Below are positions 22,911-31,554 of a DNA stretch of 64,000 nucleotides, one piece after another. Position 1 is the stretch's first letter. Every line of letters starts with the position of its first letter. Both the position numbers and the translations under genes were made by a program. Source of the stretch: Clostridia bacterium (GTDB taxonomy: Bacteria; Bacillota; Clostridia; Christensenellales; Borkfalkiaceae); NCBI GenBank assembly GCA_017463105.1, contig JAFTPU010000014.1, positions 1 to 64,000 on the forward strand. The letters are read 5' to 3'. The notes under the pieces are model-generated. The model had not been told where the DNA came from. It ran no database searches and saw only the letters and a list, made by a program, of their open reading frames with translations.

Positions 22911-25900
22911 TTACGCCAAAGAGATCCGATCGGATACGGAGCGCACGAACAGCCCCTTATCCTCGCCGAGCGTCACGCAGTCGTTCACGTACGCCGTAAA
23001 CTTGTCGCTCGGTCTCGCGATACGGAAAACCGAAGCCACGATCGTCTGTATCTCCTCCATATACAGCGCGACCTTATCCTCGAGCGCGCCGCGCACGATC
23101 GCCACGATCTCGTACGGCGTATAATCGTACTCGTTCCGCCTGAGCGGCTCGCCCGTCTCCACACGGTATTTTTCAAAGCCGACCGTCTTGTCCGTCTTAC
23201 GGTAGAAATCCACCCCGAAAATATGCTCGTATTTAAACCCGCAAAGCGCGACCAGCGCCTGCATGCGGTTTTCCACCTTCGACCCGTATTTGACGATGCC
23301 GAGCGAAGAAAGACACCTTCTCACGAGGAACTCGTGGGAAATGGGCTCCTCCGCCGCCACGATCGCTTTCAGCCGCGCGAGTATTTCTTTATCGTTTTCG
23401 CCCGAGGTCACGAACAGCGCGTTTTCATAACGGCTTTCGAGCACAGCCGCCTTGTACGCTTTCTTGCCGCGGTTGAGCTCCGTGCCGCCCTTTTTATCCG
23501 CGCCCGTCAGCTTATCGAGCATATCTTTAATCTTCTTGATCTCGCGCTTGGGATTGTTATAATAGTTGACGGTAAATATCCGCACCACGTTCCAATTGTT
23601 GCGTTTGAGCGTCTGTATCTGCAATACGTTTCTGTCCTTCACGGAAAAACGGTTGGGCGTATCGCACATAATCGCCAAAATAAACCGCTGGCGGTTTTTC
23701 GGGTCGACCACCGCCACGTCGATCTTGAACCCCGAAACGCCCACGTCGTAACGACATTCGTAACCGTACGAGGAAAGCTCCTCGGCGATATATTTTCCGA
23801 TTCCCGCCTTTTGTGCGATGAGATTCCCCGACGAAATGGCGAGATTCGTCCTGCCCTTCTCCGCGAAATCGAGGAACGCTTTCAAGCCCGCCACGCCCTT
23901 CGAATTGGTTTTCGAAAGATCGATCATCGCGCCCGTCATCGACGAGAACACGACCATCTCCTCCCTCGCGCGCGATACGGCGACGTTGAGTCGACGCCAA
24001 CCGCCCGCCTGATTGAGCGGACCGAAATTGAGCGAGATCCTGCCCATTTTATCGGGACCGTAACAGATCGAGAACAGGATCACGTCGCGTTCGTCGCCCT
24101 GTACGTTTTCGAGGTTTTTCACGAACAAAGGCTCCTCGCGTTCGTACGCCTCCCGCTCCAAACGCTTTTCCGCGATCGCCGCGGAAAGTCGCCGTTCGAT
24201 ATATTCCTTTTGCACGTTGCTGAACGTGACCACGCCCAAGCTGGATTTGCCGAGCGCGGGGTCGCTTAGACGCCGCACGACCTCGTCCACGAGCGCGTCG
24301 CCCTCCGCCTTGTTTTTCTTGGTGAATCCGCGATCGTACGTCCCCTCCTCGACCAGCACGAACTTGACCTTACTGTTGAGTGAATCGGGCGAAGGGAAAG
24401 TGCAAAGCCGACTCTCGTAATACATGAGGTTGGAGAACGCGATAAGACTTTCGTGCTTGCTCCGATAGTGCCACGTAAGGTGCCGCTGGGGCATATTGAT
24501 GGCGAGACAATCGTCGAGCACGCTTTCCATGTCCTCGTTTTCCAAATTGTCCTCGTCCACGTAATTGGTGTGGAAAAAGCTCGTCGGCGGAAGTTGTTTC
24601 GGGTCGCCGACGATCACCGCCGCCTTTCCTCGCGCAAGCGAAGAGATCGCCTCCGCCGTGGGGATCTGCGACGCCTCGTCGAAAATAACGAGATCGAACA
24701 GCCCGTTTTCCGCTTGCAAATATTGCGACACCGTCATCGGGCTCATCAGCATACAGGGCGCGAGCACCTTGATGAGCTCGGGGATTTCCTCAAACAGCTT
24801 TCTCAAGCCCATACCGCGCAGATTGGATTTCGCCAACCGTGCAAACGAAGCCGCTTCGAGGCTCAGGCTCCCCTCCGTATCCGCCGTCGGCAGACGGGAG
24901 ATCAGCTTCGCGCGGATCGCTTCCTTCGAAAACTTCGAAAACTCCTCCATCGTCAGGCGCAGACTTTCCGCTTTTTCCTCCGATACCGCGGCGGAAAAAC
25001 GCGACAGTACGGGATCAAGCGGAATATTCGTCTGCAAAAAGTTTTTATATACGTTCTTTTCGAAGCTGTCGACGATGTTTTCACTCGTTACCGAGCCGTT
25101 TTCGAGCGCGTCGGTAATGAACGTAAGTCCCGCCTCGTCGAGCGCTTTCGCCGTCTTTTTATACATACACCACGGGGCGAGCATATCCACGTTTTCGATC
25201 AACGCGCCCGCCTTCGCCGTATAATAATCGAGCACGTCCTCCTCGGGCGTTTTGCTCTTGTCCGCCGCCGTGGCGGAAAGGAAGCTCTCCTCCGCCTCGC
25301 GGAAGCTTTCCAAAGAACGGGTCAAGCCGTTCAGTACGGGCGAGGAATATCCGCTCGCCGCGCGTACGCACATACTGTTGAAGCTGTCGGGATTGTAGTC
25401 CATGAAAACGGAAGCGCAAAGCTTGTGCAGGGCGTACAGGTCCTTGAGAAAATTTTTTCGCGCGTCGAAATAATCGACTCTGCCGAATGCAAAAGTGAAA
25501 TATTGCGAAAGATCGGTCGCCGTACGGACGAGCTTCATCGCCTCGTAGATCTCGCAAAGATTTTCAAGATCCTGCAACAATTCCTCGCGAGTCGCGGGCG
25601 AGACCGCCGTTTTGGAAAGCTTTTTCGCAACGGCGCGCACCGTTTTGTTCGTTTCGGGATCGGTGCCGTTTTCCTCTAGCCATTTGCCGACCTCTTCGTA
25701 TTCCGAAGAAATATCGACGAGTTTTTTATATCTTTTGAAATACTTTTCGAGACACGCGTCCAATCTGCGGTTGGCGTTGAAAAAGGCGTGAAATTCCTCT
25801 TCCGTCTGCTTATAATATTTGTTCAATATCCCGCTTTGCAAAAGCCGCGCGATCTCGCAAAGCGCGTCGAGCTTCTTCCTCGTCAGCGTGCTGATATTCT

Positions 25901-28580
25901 GACGGTAAAGCTCCAAAAACAACGCGATATAATTCTTTAAATGCTTAATCTCCGCGATCATGACCTCGGACGAGCAATACACGCCGTCGCGTACGGGCAG
26001 ACTGTATTCGTAGAGGTTCACGTTGGTAAACGGCGAATTGTAAACGCCGCCGCATTCCTTCGCCGCCGCTGCCGCCGCCACCATCATGCGCTCGTAGCTT
26101 TCAATCTTTTCCTTCGTCAGCCCGTCGTAAAACGTACTTTCGATATTCATGATATCGGGCGCGTTCTTGTTTTTCAGACAAACGAGCAACGCCTCGTACA
26201 CGGACACGCCCAATCTGCGCTTTTTGTGAAGCGCGGCAAGCGGTTCGTACAGTTCCTCTTTCAGCTTGACGATCGCGCTCGCCTTTTCCCCGAGGCTCAC
26301 TTTCTCCTGTCCGCCCGCAAGCGCAAGCGTCGAGCCCAGCTTTTGCAATACGTCCGCCTTATTCGTTTTATTGGAATGGAGTTCCAAACAGAAATCCCCG
26401 AATCCCAAACCGTCCAACCGCTTTTTAACGACGGACAACGCCGCCTGTTTTTCGGCGACGAACAATACGCGTTTTCCGTCGTTCAACGCGTTTGCGATAA
26501 TATTCGTGATCGTCTGCGATTTACCCGTTCCGGGAGGTCCGTGCAACACGAAACTCTTGCCCGTCTGCGAAAGAGCGATCGCCGCCCATTGCGACGCGTC
26601 GGCGGGAAGCGGCGTAAGCGTAACGTCGGGTCGGGCTTCGTCCTCGTTCAACCGTCCCTCGTAACCGCCGAACACGATCGAATTATTGAGAAACGCGGAT
26701 ACGATCTCGTTTTTGGAAAACTCGCCCATATTACGGCGCAGATCGTGCCACATCTGATACCGCGCGAACGAAAACGCGGCAAGATAAGCGTCGTCGTACA
26801 CCTCCCAATTCCGCATGCGTACGATCTCCATGCGGATCATGGCGAGGACTTCGGATATCTTCAGTCCCTGCACCGCGCCGTCCAAACCTCGGATATCGAT
26901 ATTGAATTCCTGATTGAGATATTCCAGCAAGGTCGAGTTCACGGACACGTCCTCGTCGGACACGGTCAACGCGTAGCCCAATCCCCCCTTGCCCTTTTTG
27001 AGCGTAACGGGCTGCAAGACAAGCGGCGCATAGTGTTCCGCCCCGTCCTCACGGGAATACCACTTAAGGAAGCCGAGCGCGAGATAGAGTATCTTCGTAC
27101 CGTATTCCTCGTCCGCCTCTTTATTTTTTCTGATCAATCTGCCCACCGTTTCGGCAAGCGTCTTTTCGTCCGCATAGGTGCGCAATACGCCCGAGCGGTT
27201 TTCGATCGAGATCAATTCTTTCATTCCCCGCGCTTCCGCCGTACAACCGAACCGTACGCCCTTTTGCGCGATCTCGGCGACGTCGAAGGTCGCGGGGGCG
27301 AGAATAAGCTCCTTTTGGCTCGTCGCCGCGTCCAACGTTTCGTCGGGATCGACGGAAACGAGTTGCAACGCCCCCTTATTCGGCTGGAAATGGAGAAGCG
27401 CGTTTTTCATCGAAAGGTCGAGAAGCCTGCGTTCCCATTGTTTGTCTTTGGTCTGCTCCGTTTCTCCCAAGCCCCAGCTTTGCGGGTCTTTCAGCTCCGC
27501 GGGCGCGCTGTCGGGCGCCATCGCGTCCTCGGAAAGCACCTCGTAGCCTTTCAGATTACGGGCGCGCAACGGGAGCGGCAACACGTGCGAGATGCGACAA
27601 CGCCGTACGTCGAGATAACGGTCGTAATACGCGTTTGCGTCCAGCTTTTGTTTAAAATGCGACTCCGAAGTCGCGTAAGCCGCGTTGCGGTCGGAAAACA
27701 GATCCTCCACGTCGAAGCAACTTACGTTGTTGATACCGTCGGCAACGTAAGCGCCGAGCTTTTGCATGTCGTCGGAAACGGTGTCGAGAAGGCAACTGTC
27801 GTACAGCCACACGCCGCAGGTGATCTCCCGTTCCCCGAACACGAGCAGGGAATTCACCCCGAAGCTTTCCAGACACGAGCACGCAAAAAGCGCCATTTCG
27901 AGCGGGCTCGCGCTCCGCTGTGAAAGTATCTTCACGCCCGCGCCCGCCTCGACGGGACGGGAAATATCCGCCTCCTTTCTCGTCACCGACAAACGGCGCA
28001 AGCTTGCATACAGCGCCGCAACGATACGGCGGACGGCGTTTTTATCGTTTCCGATATACCCTCCCCCGAATTCGCCGAGCTGACAGTCCGCGCCCCATTT
28101 TTTAAGCTGGTCGACGACGTCCGTTCTGATCTTCGCGCAGTCCGCAAGCCGAGGGCGAACGAAGGACGCCAGCAGCTCGGGATCCCCCTCCGTCCCCTGC
28201 CAAAAATCGAAGGGCAACGCCGTCACCGTCCAGCTTTGTTCGGCGATCACTTTCTTGTCCTTTCTCAACGTCGCGACGATCGTTTCTTCCTTTGCTTCCT
28301 CCGCGTTCGAAAAATACAGCGGCGACAAGATATTGCCGATCTCCGCGTTCACGGTACTTTCGTACGGGATCTCCTCAAACGTTTTTTCGAAAGGAACGAG
28401 CATACCGTTTTCGTTCCCGATCGTAAGCGTAAGCCCCTCCGCCGCCTCCGCCGCCGCATTTCTGATCTGCAACGAGGAAAACAACGGACGGCGCGCAAAA
28501 TAATCCGCGTAGGAAACGACCTTCGCCGCTTCCCCGCCGAGCGTTATAAATTCTTCCCATTTCTTCGTTTTCTGCGCCAT
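22911..28580 (-). CDS. DUF4011/COG1112 superfamily 1 helicase with degenerate C-terminal nuclease
   Basis: A 1889-residue protein. The DUF4011 region lies around residues 380-560 (WERRLLDLSMKNALLHFQPN). The SF1 helicase follows: Walker A LHGPPGTGKSQTITN (about 680), Walker B VIFDEASQIPTAEAI (about 1298), GDPKQLPPTSFF, TWHYRSKHESLI, VQGDERDVILFS and NVAVSRAREEMV. A Vsr/MTES-like nuclease fold then appears (YECRYDVGVSGFKIDVAVVD, about 1605-1625), followed by a DUF3320-like end. In relatives the strand after KIDVAV carries an IECDG motif; here it reads AIMCDTP, so the catalytic Glu is Met. Such proteins are often suspected of phage defence (Mokosh helicases belong to the same COG1112 group), but no partner gene is adjacent. 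The start at 28580 is chosen for its ribosome binding site AGAGG. Confidence 0.85.
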   Translation of the reverse strand: MAQKTKKWEEFITLGGEAAKVVSYADYFARRPLFSSLQIRNAAAEAAEGLTLTIGNENGMLVPFEKTFEEIPYESTVNAEIGNILSPLYFSNAEEAKEETIVATLRKDKKVIAEQSWTVTALPFDFWQGTEGDPELLASFVRPRLADCAKIRTDVVDQLKKWGADCQLGEFGGGYIGNDKNAVRRIVAALYASLRRLSVTRKEADISRPVEAGAGVKILSQRSASPLEMALFACSCLESFGVNSLLVFGEREITCGVWLYDSCLLDTVSDDMQKLGAYVADGINNVSCFDVEDLFSDRNAAYATSESHFKQKLDANAYYDRYLDVRRCRISHVLPLPLRARNLKGYEVLSEDAMAPDSAPAELKDPQSWGLGETEQTKDKQWERRLLDLSMKNALLHFQPNKGALQLVSVDPDETLDAATSQKELILAPATFDVAEIAQKGVRFGCTAEARGMKELISIENRSGVLRTYADEKTLAETVGRLIRKNKEADEEYGTKILYLALGFLKWYSREDGAEHYAPLVLQPVTLKKGKGGLGYALTVSDEDVSVNSTLLEYLNQEFNIDIRGLDGAVQGLKISEVLAMIRMEIVRMRNWEVYDDAYLAAFSFARYQMWHDLRRNMGEFSKNEIVSAFLNNSIVFGGYEGRLNEDEARPDVTLTPLPADASQWAAIALSQTGKSFVLHGPPGTGKSQTITNIIANALNDGKRVLFVAEKQAALSVVKKRLDGLGFGDFCLELHSNKTNKADVLQKLGSTLALAGGQEKVSLGEKASAIVKLKEELYEPLAALHKKRRLGVSVYEALLVCLKNKNAPDIMNIESTFYDGLTKEKIESYERMMVAAAAAAKECGGVYNSPFTNVNLYEYSLPVRDGVYCSSEVMIAEIKHLKNYIALFLELYRQNISTLTRKKLDALCEIARLLQSGILNKYYKQTEEEFHAFFNANRRLDACLEKYFKRYKKLVDISSEYEEVGKWLEENGTDPETNKTVRAVAKKLSKTAVSPATREELLQDLENLCEIYEAMKLVRTATDLSQYFTFAFGRVDYFDARKNFLKDLYALHKLCASVFMDYNPDSFNSMCVRAASGYSSPVLNGLTRSLESFREAEESFLSATAADKSKTPEEDVLDYYTAKAGALIENVDMLAPWCMYKKTAKALDEAGLTFITDALENGSVTSENIVDSFEKNVYKNFLQTNIPLDPVLSRFSAAVSEEKAESLRLTMEEFSKFSKEAIRAKLISRLPTADTEGSLSLEAASFARLAKSNLRGMGLRKLFEEIPELIKVLAPCMLMSPMTVSQYLQAENGLFDLVIFDEASQIPTAEAISSLARGKAAVIVGDPKQLPPTSFFHTNYVDEDNLENEDMESVLDDCLAINMPQRHLTWHYRSKHESLIAFSNLMYYESRLCTFPSPDSLNSKVKFVLVEEGTYDRGFTKKNKAEGDALVDEVVRRLSDPALGKSSLGVVTFSNVQKEYIERRLSAAIAEKRLEREAYEREEPLFVKNLENVQGDERDVILFSICYGPDKMGRISLNFGPLNQAGGWRRLNVAVSRAREEMVVFSSMTGAMIDLSKTNSKGVAGLKAFLDFAEKGRTNLAISSGNLIAQKAGIGKYIAEELSSYGYECRYDVGVSGFKIDVAVVDPKNRQRFILAIMCDTPNRFSVKDRNVLQIQTLKRNNWNVVRIFTVNYYNNPKREIKKIKDMLDKLTGADKKGGTELNRGKKAYKAAVLESRYENALFVTSGENDKEILARLKAIVAAEEPISHEFLVRRCLSSLGIVKYGSKVENRMQALVALCGFKYEHIFGVDFYRKTDKTVGFEKYRVETGEPLRRNEYDYTPYEIVAIVRGALEDKVALYMEEIQTIVASVFRIARPSDKFTAYVNDCVTLGEDKGLFVRSVSDRISLA

Positions 28581-28608
28581 AGAGTCTACCTCTCGTATTT
28601 TCCTTTCT

Positions 28609-28637
28609 ATTATACACTTTATTATAAAAAAAATCAA
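28609..28637 (-). promoter_or_regulatory. Promoter of the DUF4011 helicase gene
   Basis: Minus-strand TTGATT (28632-28637), a 17-base spacer and TATAAT (28609-28614). The longer reading frame that begins inside the promoter is therefore unlikely to be used. Confidence 0.75.
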
Positions 28638-28863
28638 CCCCGCCGACGGGATTTTTTACCGATATCCTCATCTTTTCTCTTAAAAATTTTTTTCGACTTT
28701 TACTCGGTTGAAGTCGACTGCGCAAGCATTCGAAAATCATGCAACAATGCAAAAAGATCGGCGGATTTATTCTAAGGTAAAGTATTTATGTTTACGGTCA
28801 TACCGAGCGAAGGCGTCAGCCGCAGTCGAGCGTATCCCTCACCCCCCAAAAAAAGCATAAACC

Positions 28864-28902
28864 AAGCGGGCAGGTATGCGTTTATCGCGTACCCGCCCGC
28901 TT
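28864..28902. terminator. GC-rich terminator between MFS and helicase genes
   Basis: A 17-bp stem with two mismatches: AAGCGGGC at 28864 onward pairs with GCCCGCTT near 28902, then TTTT. It lies about 20 bases past the stop of the MFS gene. The rest of the gap to 28609 (including 28790-28845) shows no ORF with a ribosome binding site. Confidence 0.6.
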
Positions 28903-28919
28903 TTTCGCGTTTTCATATT

Positions 28920-30104
28920 TTAAAGCGTTTTTCTTTTTTTCACCGACGCGTTCAAAAGCTCCGTCAAGAGAAGAACGAGCCCCGCAAGCACCGCCACGCA
29001 GACGGGTAACAGCCGTATCGTCGTAGCCTCCGCAAGCTTACCGAACAGGATCGGGGTAAAGGTCATACCCAGATACGCGAACGCCATCTGTACGCCGATC
29101 ACCGAACCCGAATATTTTTTGCCGAAATTATCGGGCGTGGAGTGTACGATACTTGGATAAACGGGTCCGCAGCCGATTCCGATCAGGACAAAGCCCACCA
29201 ACGCGGGCACGAAGCTTTCGCAAGGAAGCATTACCAAAATCGAGGCAAGGATCACGAGACACGCGCCGTAGCGGATAAGTTTTTTATCCCCCAGCCTTTC
29301 CGAAACGAAGCCGCAAAGCACGCGACTCACCGTCATGCCGATATAAAAGAGCGAAGCGAAAAACGCCGCCGTGTCCGCGTCCATTGTAAAGGTCTCGGAA
29401 AAATACGTGCTCGCCCATACGATGGGCAATTGTTCTATTGCACAATAGAACAGGAATCCGAAAAACATGAATTTTACGCCGGGAAGCGAAAATATCTGCG
29501 GCAACGACAACGAGACGGATTCTTCTTCGTCGCTTCCGTCCGCCGCGTTTTTCTTCGCGCTTTTCTTCCACAGCGGGATCGCCGCAAACATTACGATCGT
29601 AAGCGCGAACTGTATAACGGACACAAGTCGATAACCGCCGTGCCAACCGCTCGCTCCCGTCAGACTGAAGCCCATGATGTACGGACTGATCGTCGCGCCG
29701 ATCCCCCAGCAACAATGCAACCAGCTCATGTGCTTGGAGGATAAATGCAACGCCACGTAATTATTCAGGCAGGAATCGATCGCGCCCGCGCCCAGCCCGT
29801 AGGGCACGGCAAACAGGCACAATTGCCAAAACGAGGTTGCAAAGGAAAAAGCCATCATTGCGCCCGCCGTTAAAAACACGCTGACCGCGGTGACGACGCC
29901 CGCCCCGAATTTCTTCGTCAGTTTATCCGAAAACAGCGCCGACAAGATCGTGCATGCGGAAACGATCATCGAAACGATCCCCGCCGACGAGACGGAAGCC
30001 CCGATATCGAGGTGCATGACGGGCCATGCCGAGCCGAGCAACGAATCGGGCAAGCCGAGACTGACGAACGCAAGATATATTATCGCTATTAAAAGAGAAG
30101 CCAT
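28920..30104 (-). CDS. Major facilitator superfamily transporter
   Basis: A 394-residue transporter with about 12 hydrophobic helices. The first is LLIAIIYLAFVSLGLPDSLL, a start typical of the fucose-permease-like (FucP-related) branch. The loop after helix 2 is SDKLTKKFGAG (MFS motif A variant); the second half has SERLGDKKLIRYGA. A charged acidic loop NAADGSDEEE divides the halves. The substrate cannot be told; sugars are common in this branch. It follows nrnA by 24 bases on the same strand and may be its last cistron. Confidence 0.88.
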   Translation of the reverse strand: MASLLIAIIYLAFVSLGLPDSLLGSAWPVMHLDIGASVSSAGIVSMIVSACTILSALFSDKLTKKFGAGVVTAVSVFLTAGAMMAFSFATSFWQLCLFAVPYGLGAGAIDSCLNNYVALHLSSKHMSWLHCCWGIGATISPYIMGFSLTGASGWHGGYRLVSVIQFALTIVMFAAIPLWKKSAKKNAADGSDEEESVSLSLPQIFSLPGVKFMFFGFLFYCAIEQLPIVWASTYFSETFTMDADTAAFFASLFYIGMTVSRVLCGFVSERLGDKKLIRYGACLVILASILVMLPCESFVPALVGFVLIGIGCGPVYPSIVHSTPDNFGKKYSGSVIGVQMAFAYLGMTFTPILFGKLAEATTIRLLPVCVAVLAGLVLLLTELLNASVKKRKTL

Positions 30105-30128
30105 AACGTTCCCAAACTTCCTTTGTTT

Positions 30129-31097
30129 TTAATCGAGATATTGCGACACCGCATAGCAAAGGCGGTCGATCACGTCCTCCGCCTCGCCGAACAACATACA
30201 GCCCGCCGCGCGGACGTGCCCGCCCCCGCCGAACGTGCCCGCGATCCTGTTCGCGTCCGCGTATTCCTTCGTGCGCAAAGAAATTTTATACTGACGGTAT
30301 TTGTCCTCCATGATCGAAGCCGCCACCTCGACCCCGTCGATATTGAGAGGAAAATCGACGAAGCCCTCCGTCATGCTCTTGTCCGCGCCGCATTTTTTTA
30401 TCGCCTCCTGCGTAACGACGATCAACGCAAACCGATCGTCGAAATAATAGCGTATCCCGCTCATCGTCATTGCGTATAAAGCCGCCCGCGCCTTCGATTG
30501 TTTTTTGAACAAATTATAATTATAGTACCGCACGTCCGCGCCCGCTTTCACGAGCTTTGCCCCCAGCGAAAACGCCTCCTCGTCCACGTCGTCGTGGGAA
30601 AAATTCCCCGAATCGGTAAGCAACCCCACAAGCAGATATTCCGCCGTTTTTTTATCGAACGGGGCGCCCATGTACTCGATGAGCGTCGCAATATTCATAC
30701 AGTTCGCGGCGCAATTGCGCACGAAATTATACTTTGCGAAACGGGTATTCGAAACGTGATGATCGATATTGACCGTATCGATACGCTTCCGCGGCGCGCT
30801 TAAAAACGCGTCGCCGAGCGCGCCCAACCGTTGCACGTCCGCGCAATCAACCGTCACGAACAGATCAAATTCCCCCTCCGCCGTCTTTTGCAATTTTTCG
30901 ACGTTGTCCAAAAACGCAAGGTTGGAGGGAATCTCCGATTCCACGAGCGGTACGTTCGCTATACCGAGATTATCGAGCGCACGACAAAGCGCGAGCGCGC
31001 TTCCGATCGCGTCTCCGTCGGGTCGCATATGCGTAAAAACCGCCACGCGTTTGGCTTGTTTTATCCTTTCGGCTATCTGTTTTAAACCTTGTTCCAT
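30129..31097 (-). CDS. nrnA: DHH-family phosphoesterase (NrnA-like oligoribonuclease / pAp phosphatase)
   Basis: A 322-residue DHH-DHHA1 protein. Motifs: FTHMRPDGDAIGSALAL, a Asp in VTVDCADVQRL, the DHH itself in NIDHHVSNTRFAKYN, and GLLTDSGNFSHDDVD. The C-terminal DHHA1 domain ends in GTFGGGGHVRAAGC. NrnA degrades nanoRNA and dephosphorylates pAp; some relatives also cut pApA derived from c-di-AMP, which links to cdaA in this window. It follows rbfA at the end of the nusA-infB operon, the normal Firmicute location. The ATG at 31097 behind GAAAGGAAA is preferred over a 15-codon longer frame. Confidence 0.93.
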   Translation of the reverse strand: MEQGLKQIAERIKQAKRVAVFTHMRPDGDAIGSALALCRALDNLGIANVPLVESEIPSNLAFLDNVEKLQKTAEGEFDLFVTVDCADVQRLGALGDAFLSAPRKRIDTVNIDHHVSNTRFAKYNFVRNCAANCMNIATLIEYMGAPFDKKTAEYLLVGLLTDSGNFSHDDVDEEAFSLGAKLVKAGADVRYYNYNLFKKQSKARAALYAMTMSGIRYYFDDRFALIVVTQEAIKKCGADKSMTEGFVDFPLNIDGVEVAASIMEDKYRQYKISLRTKEYADANRIAGTFGGGGHVRAAGCMLFGEAEDVIDRLCYAVSQYLD

Positions 31098-31170
31098 AAA
31101 ATTTCCTTTCGTTGAAAAAACGCGTTTCACGCCCGCCGTCAAGGCGTTTGCGCAAACCGCGTTTTCAATC

Positions 31171-31554
31171 TTAGTCCTCTTTCCCGTCCGTTTCCTCGGG
31201 CGTCGAATAGGTGAGTCCTTTGAAAAGCTCGTCCATCTTCGCTCCGTAACTCATGCTCCCGTCCGTGCGGAAGGTAAGCGCGGGCACGGTACGCATGCGC
31301 ATTACCTGCGCAAGCTCGCGACGGATAAAGCCCGCGTTGTTTTGTAAAATCTCGAACGAACGCTTAAGCTCCGCTTCTCCCACGCCGTAAATGCTCACGT
31401 ACACGTACGCGGTTTTAAGGTCGGGCGCGACGTCCACTTCGGTGACGGAGACCAAGCCCTTCAGCTCGGGATTTCTGTCCTTCACCTTGCGCAGGATCGC
31501 GCTGATCTCTTTTTGGTATTCGCCGTTCAGTCTTGACGTTCTCGAAACTTTCAT
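31171..31554 (-). CDS. rbfA: Ribosome-binding factor A
   Basis: A 127-residue RbfA that binds the 30S subunit during late maturation of the 16S rRNA 5' end. It shows the family start RTSRLNGEYQKEISAILRKV, the VSVTEVDVAPDLKTAYVYVS core of its KH-like fold, and LTFRTDGSMSYGAKMDELF. The ATG overlaps the infB stop (TAATG), giving translational coupling. A much longer frame extends into infB and is not used. Confidence 0.96.
   Translation of the reverse strand: MKVSRTSRLNGEYQKEISAILRKVKDRNPELKGLVSVTEVDVAPDLKTAYVYVSIYGVGEAELKRSFEILQNNAGFIRRELAQVMRMRTVPALTFRTDGSMSYGAKMDELFKGLTYSTPEETDGKED

Noticed and set aside
22911..28580. Defence island around the DUF4011 helicase
   Set aside because: Neighbours are comEC, holA, an MFS transporter and the nusA operon; there is no methylase, PLD nuclease, kinase or other usual partner, so only a stand-alone role can be considered.
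28797..28845. Stretch with CATACCGAGCGAAGG and TCGAGCGTATCCCTC resembling dispersed intergenic repeats
   Set aside because: Only one copy occurs in the window, and its symmetry is partial, so a repeat family cannot be supported here.
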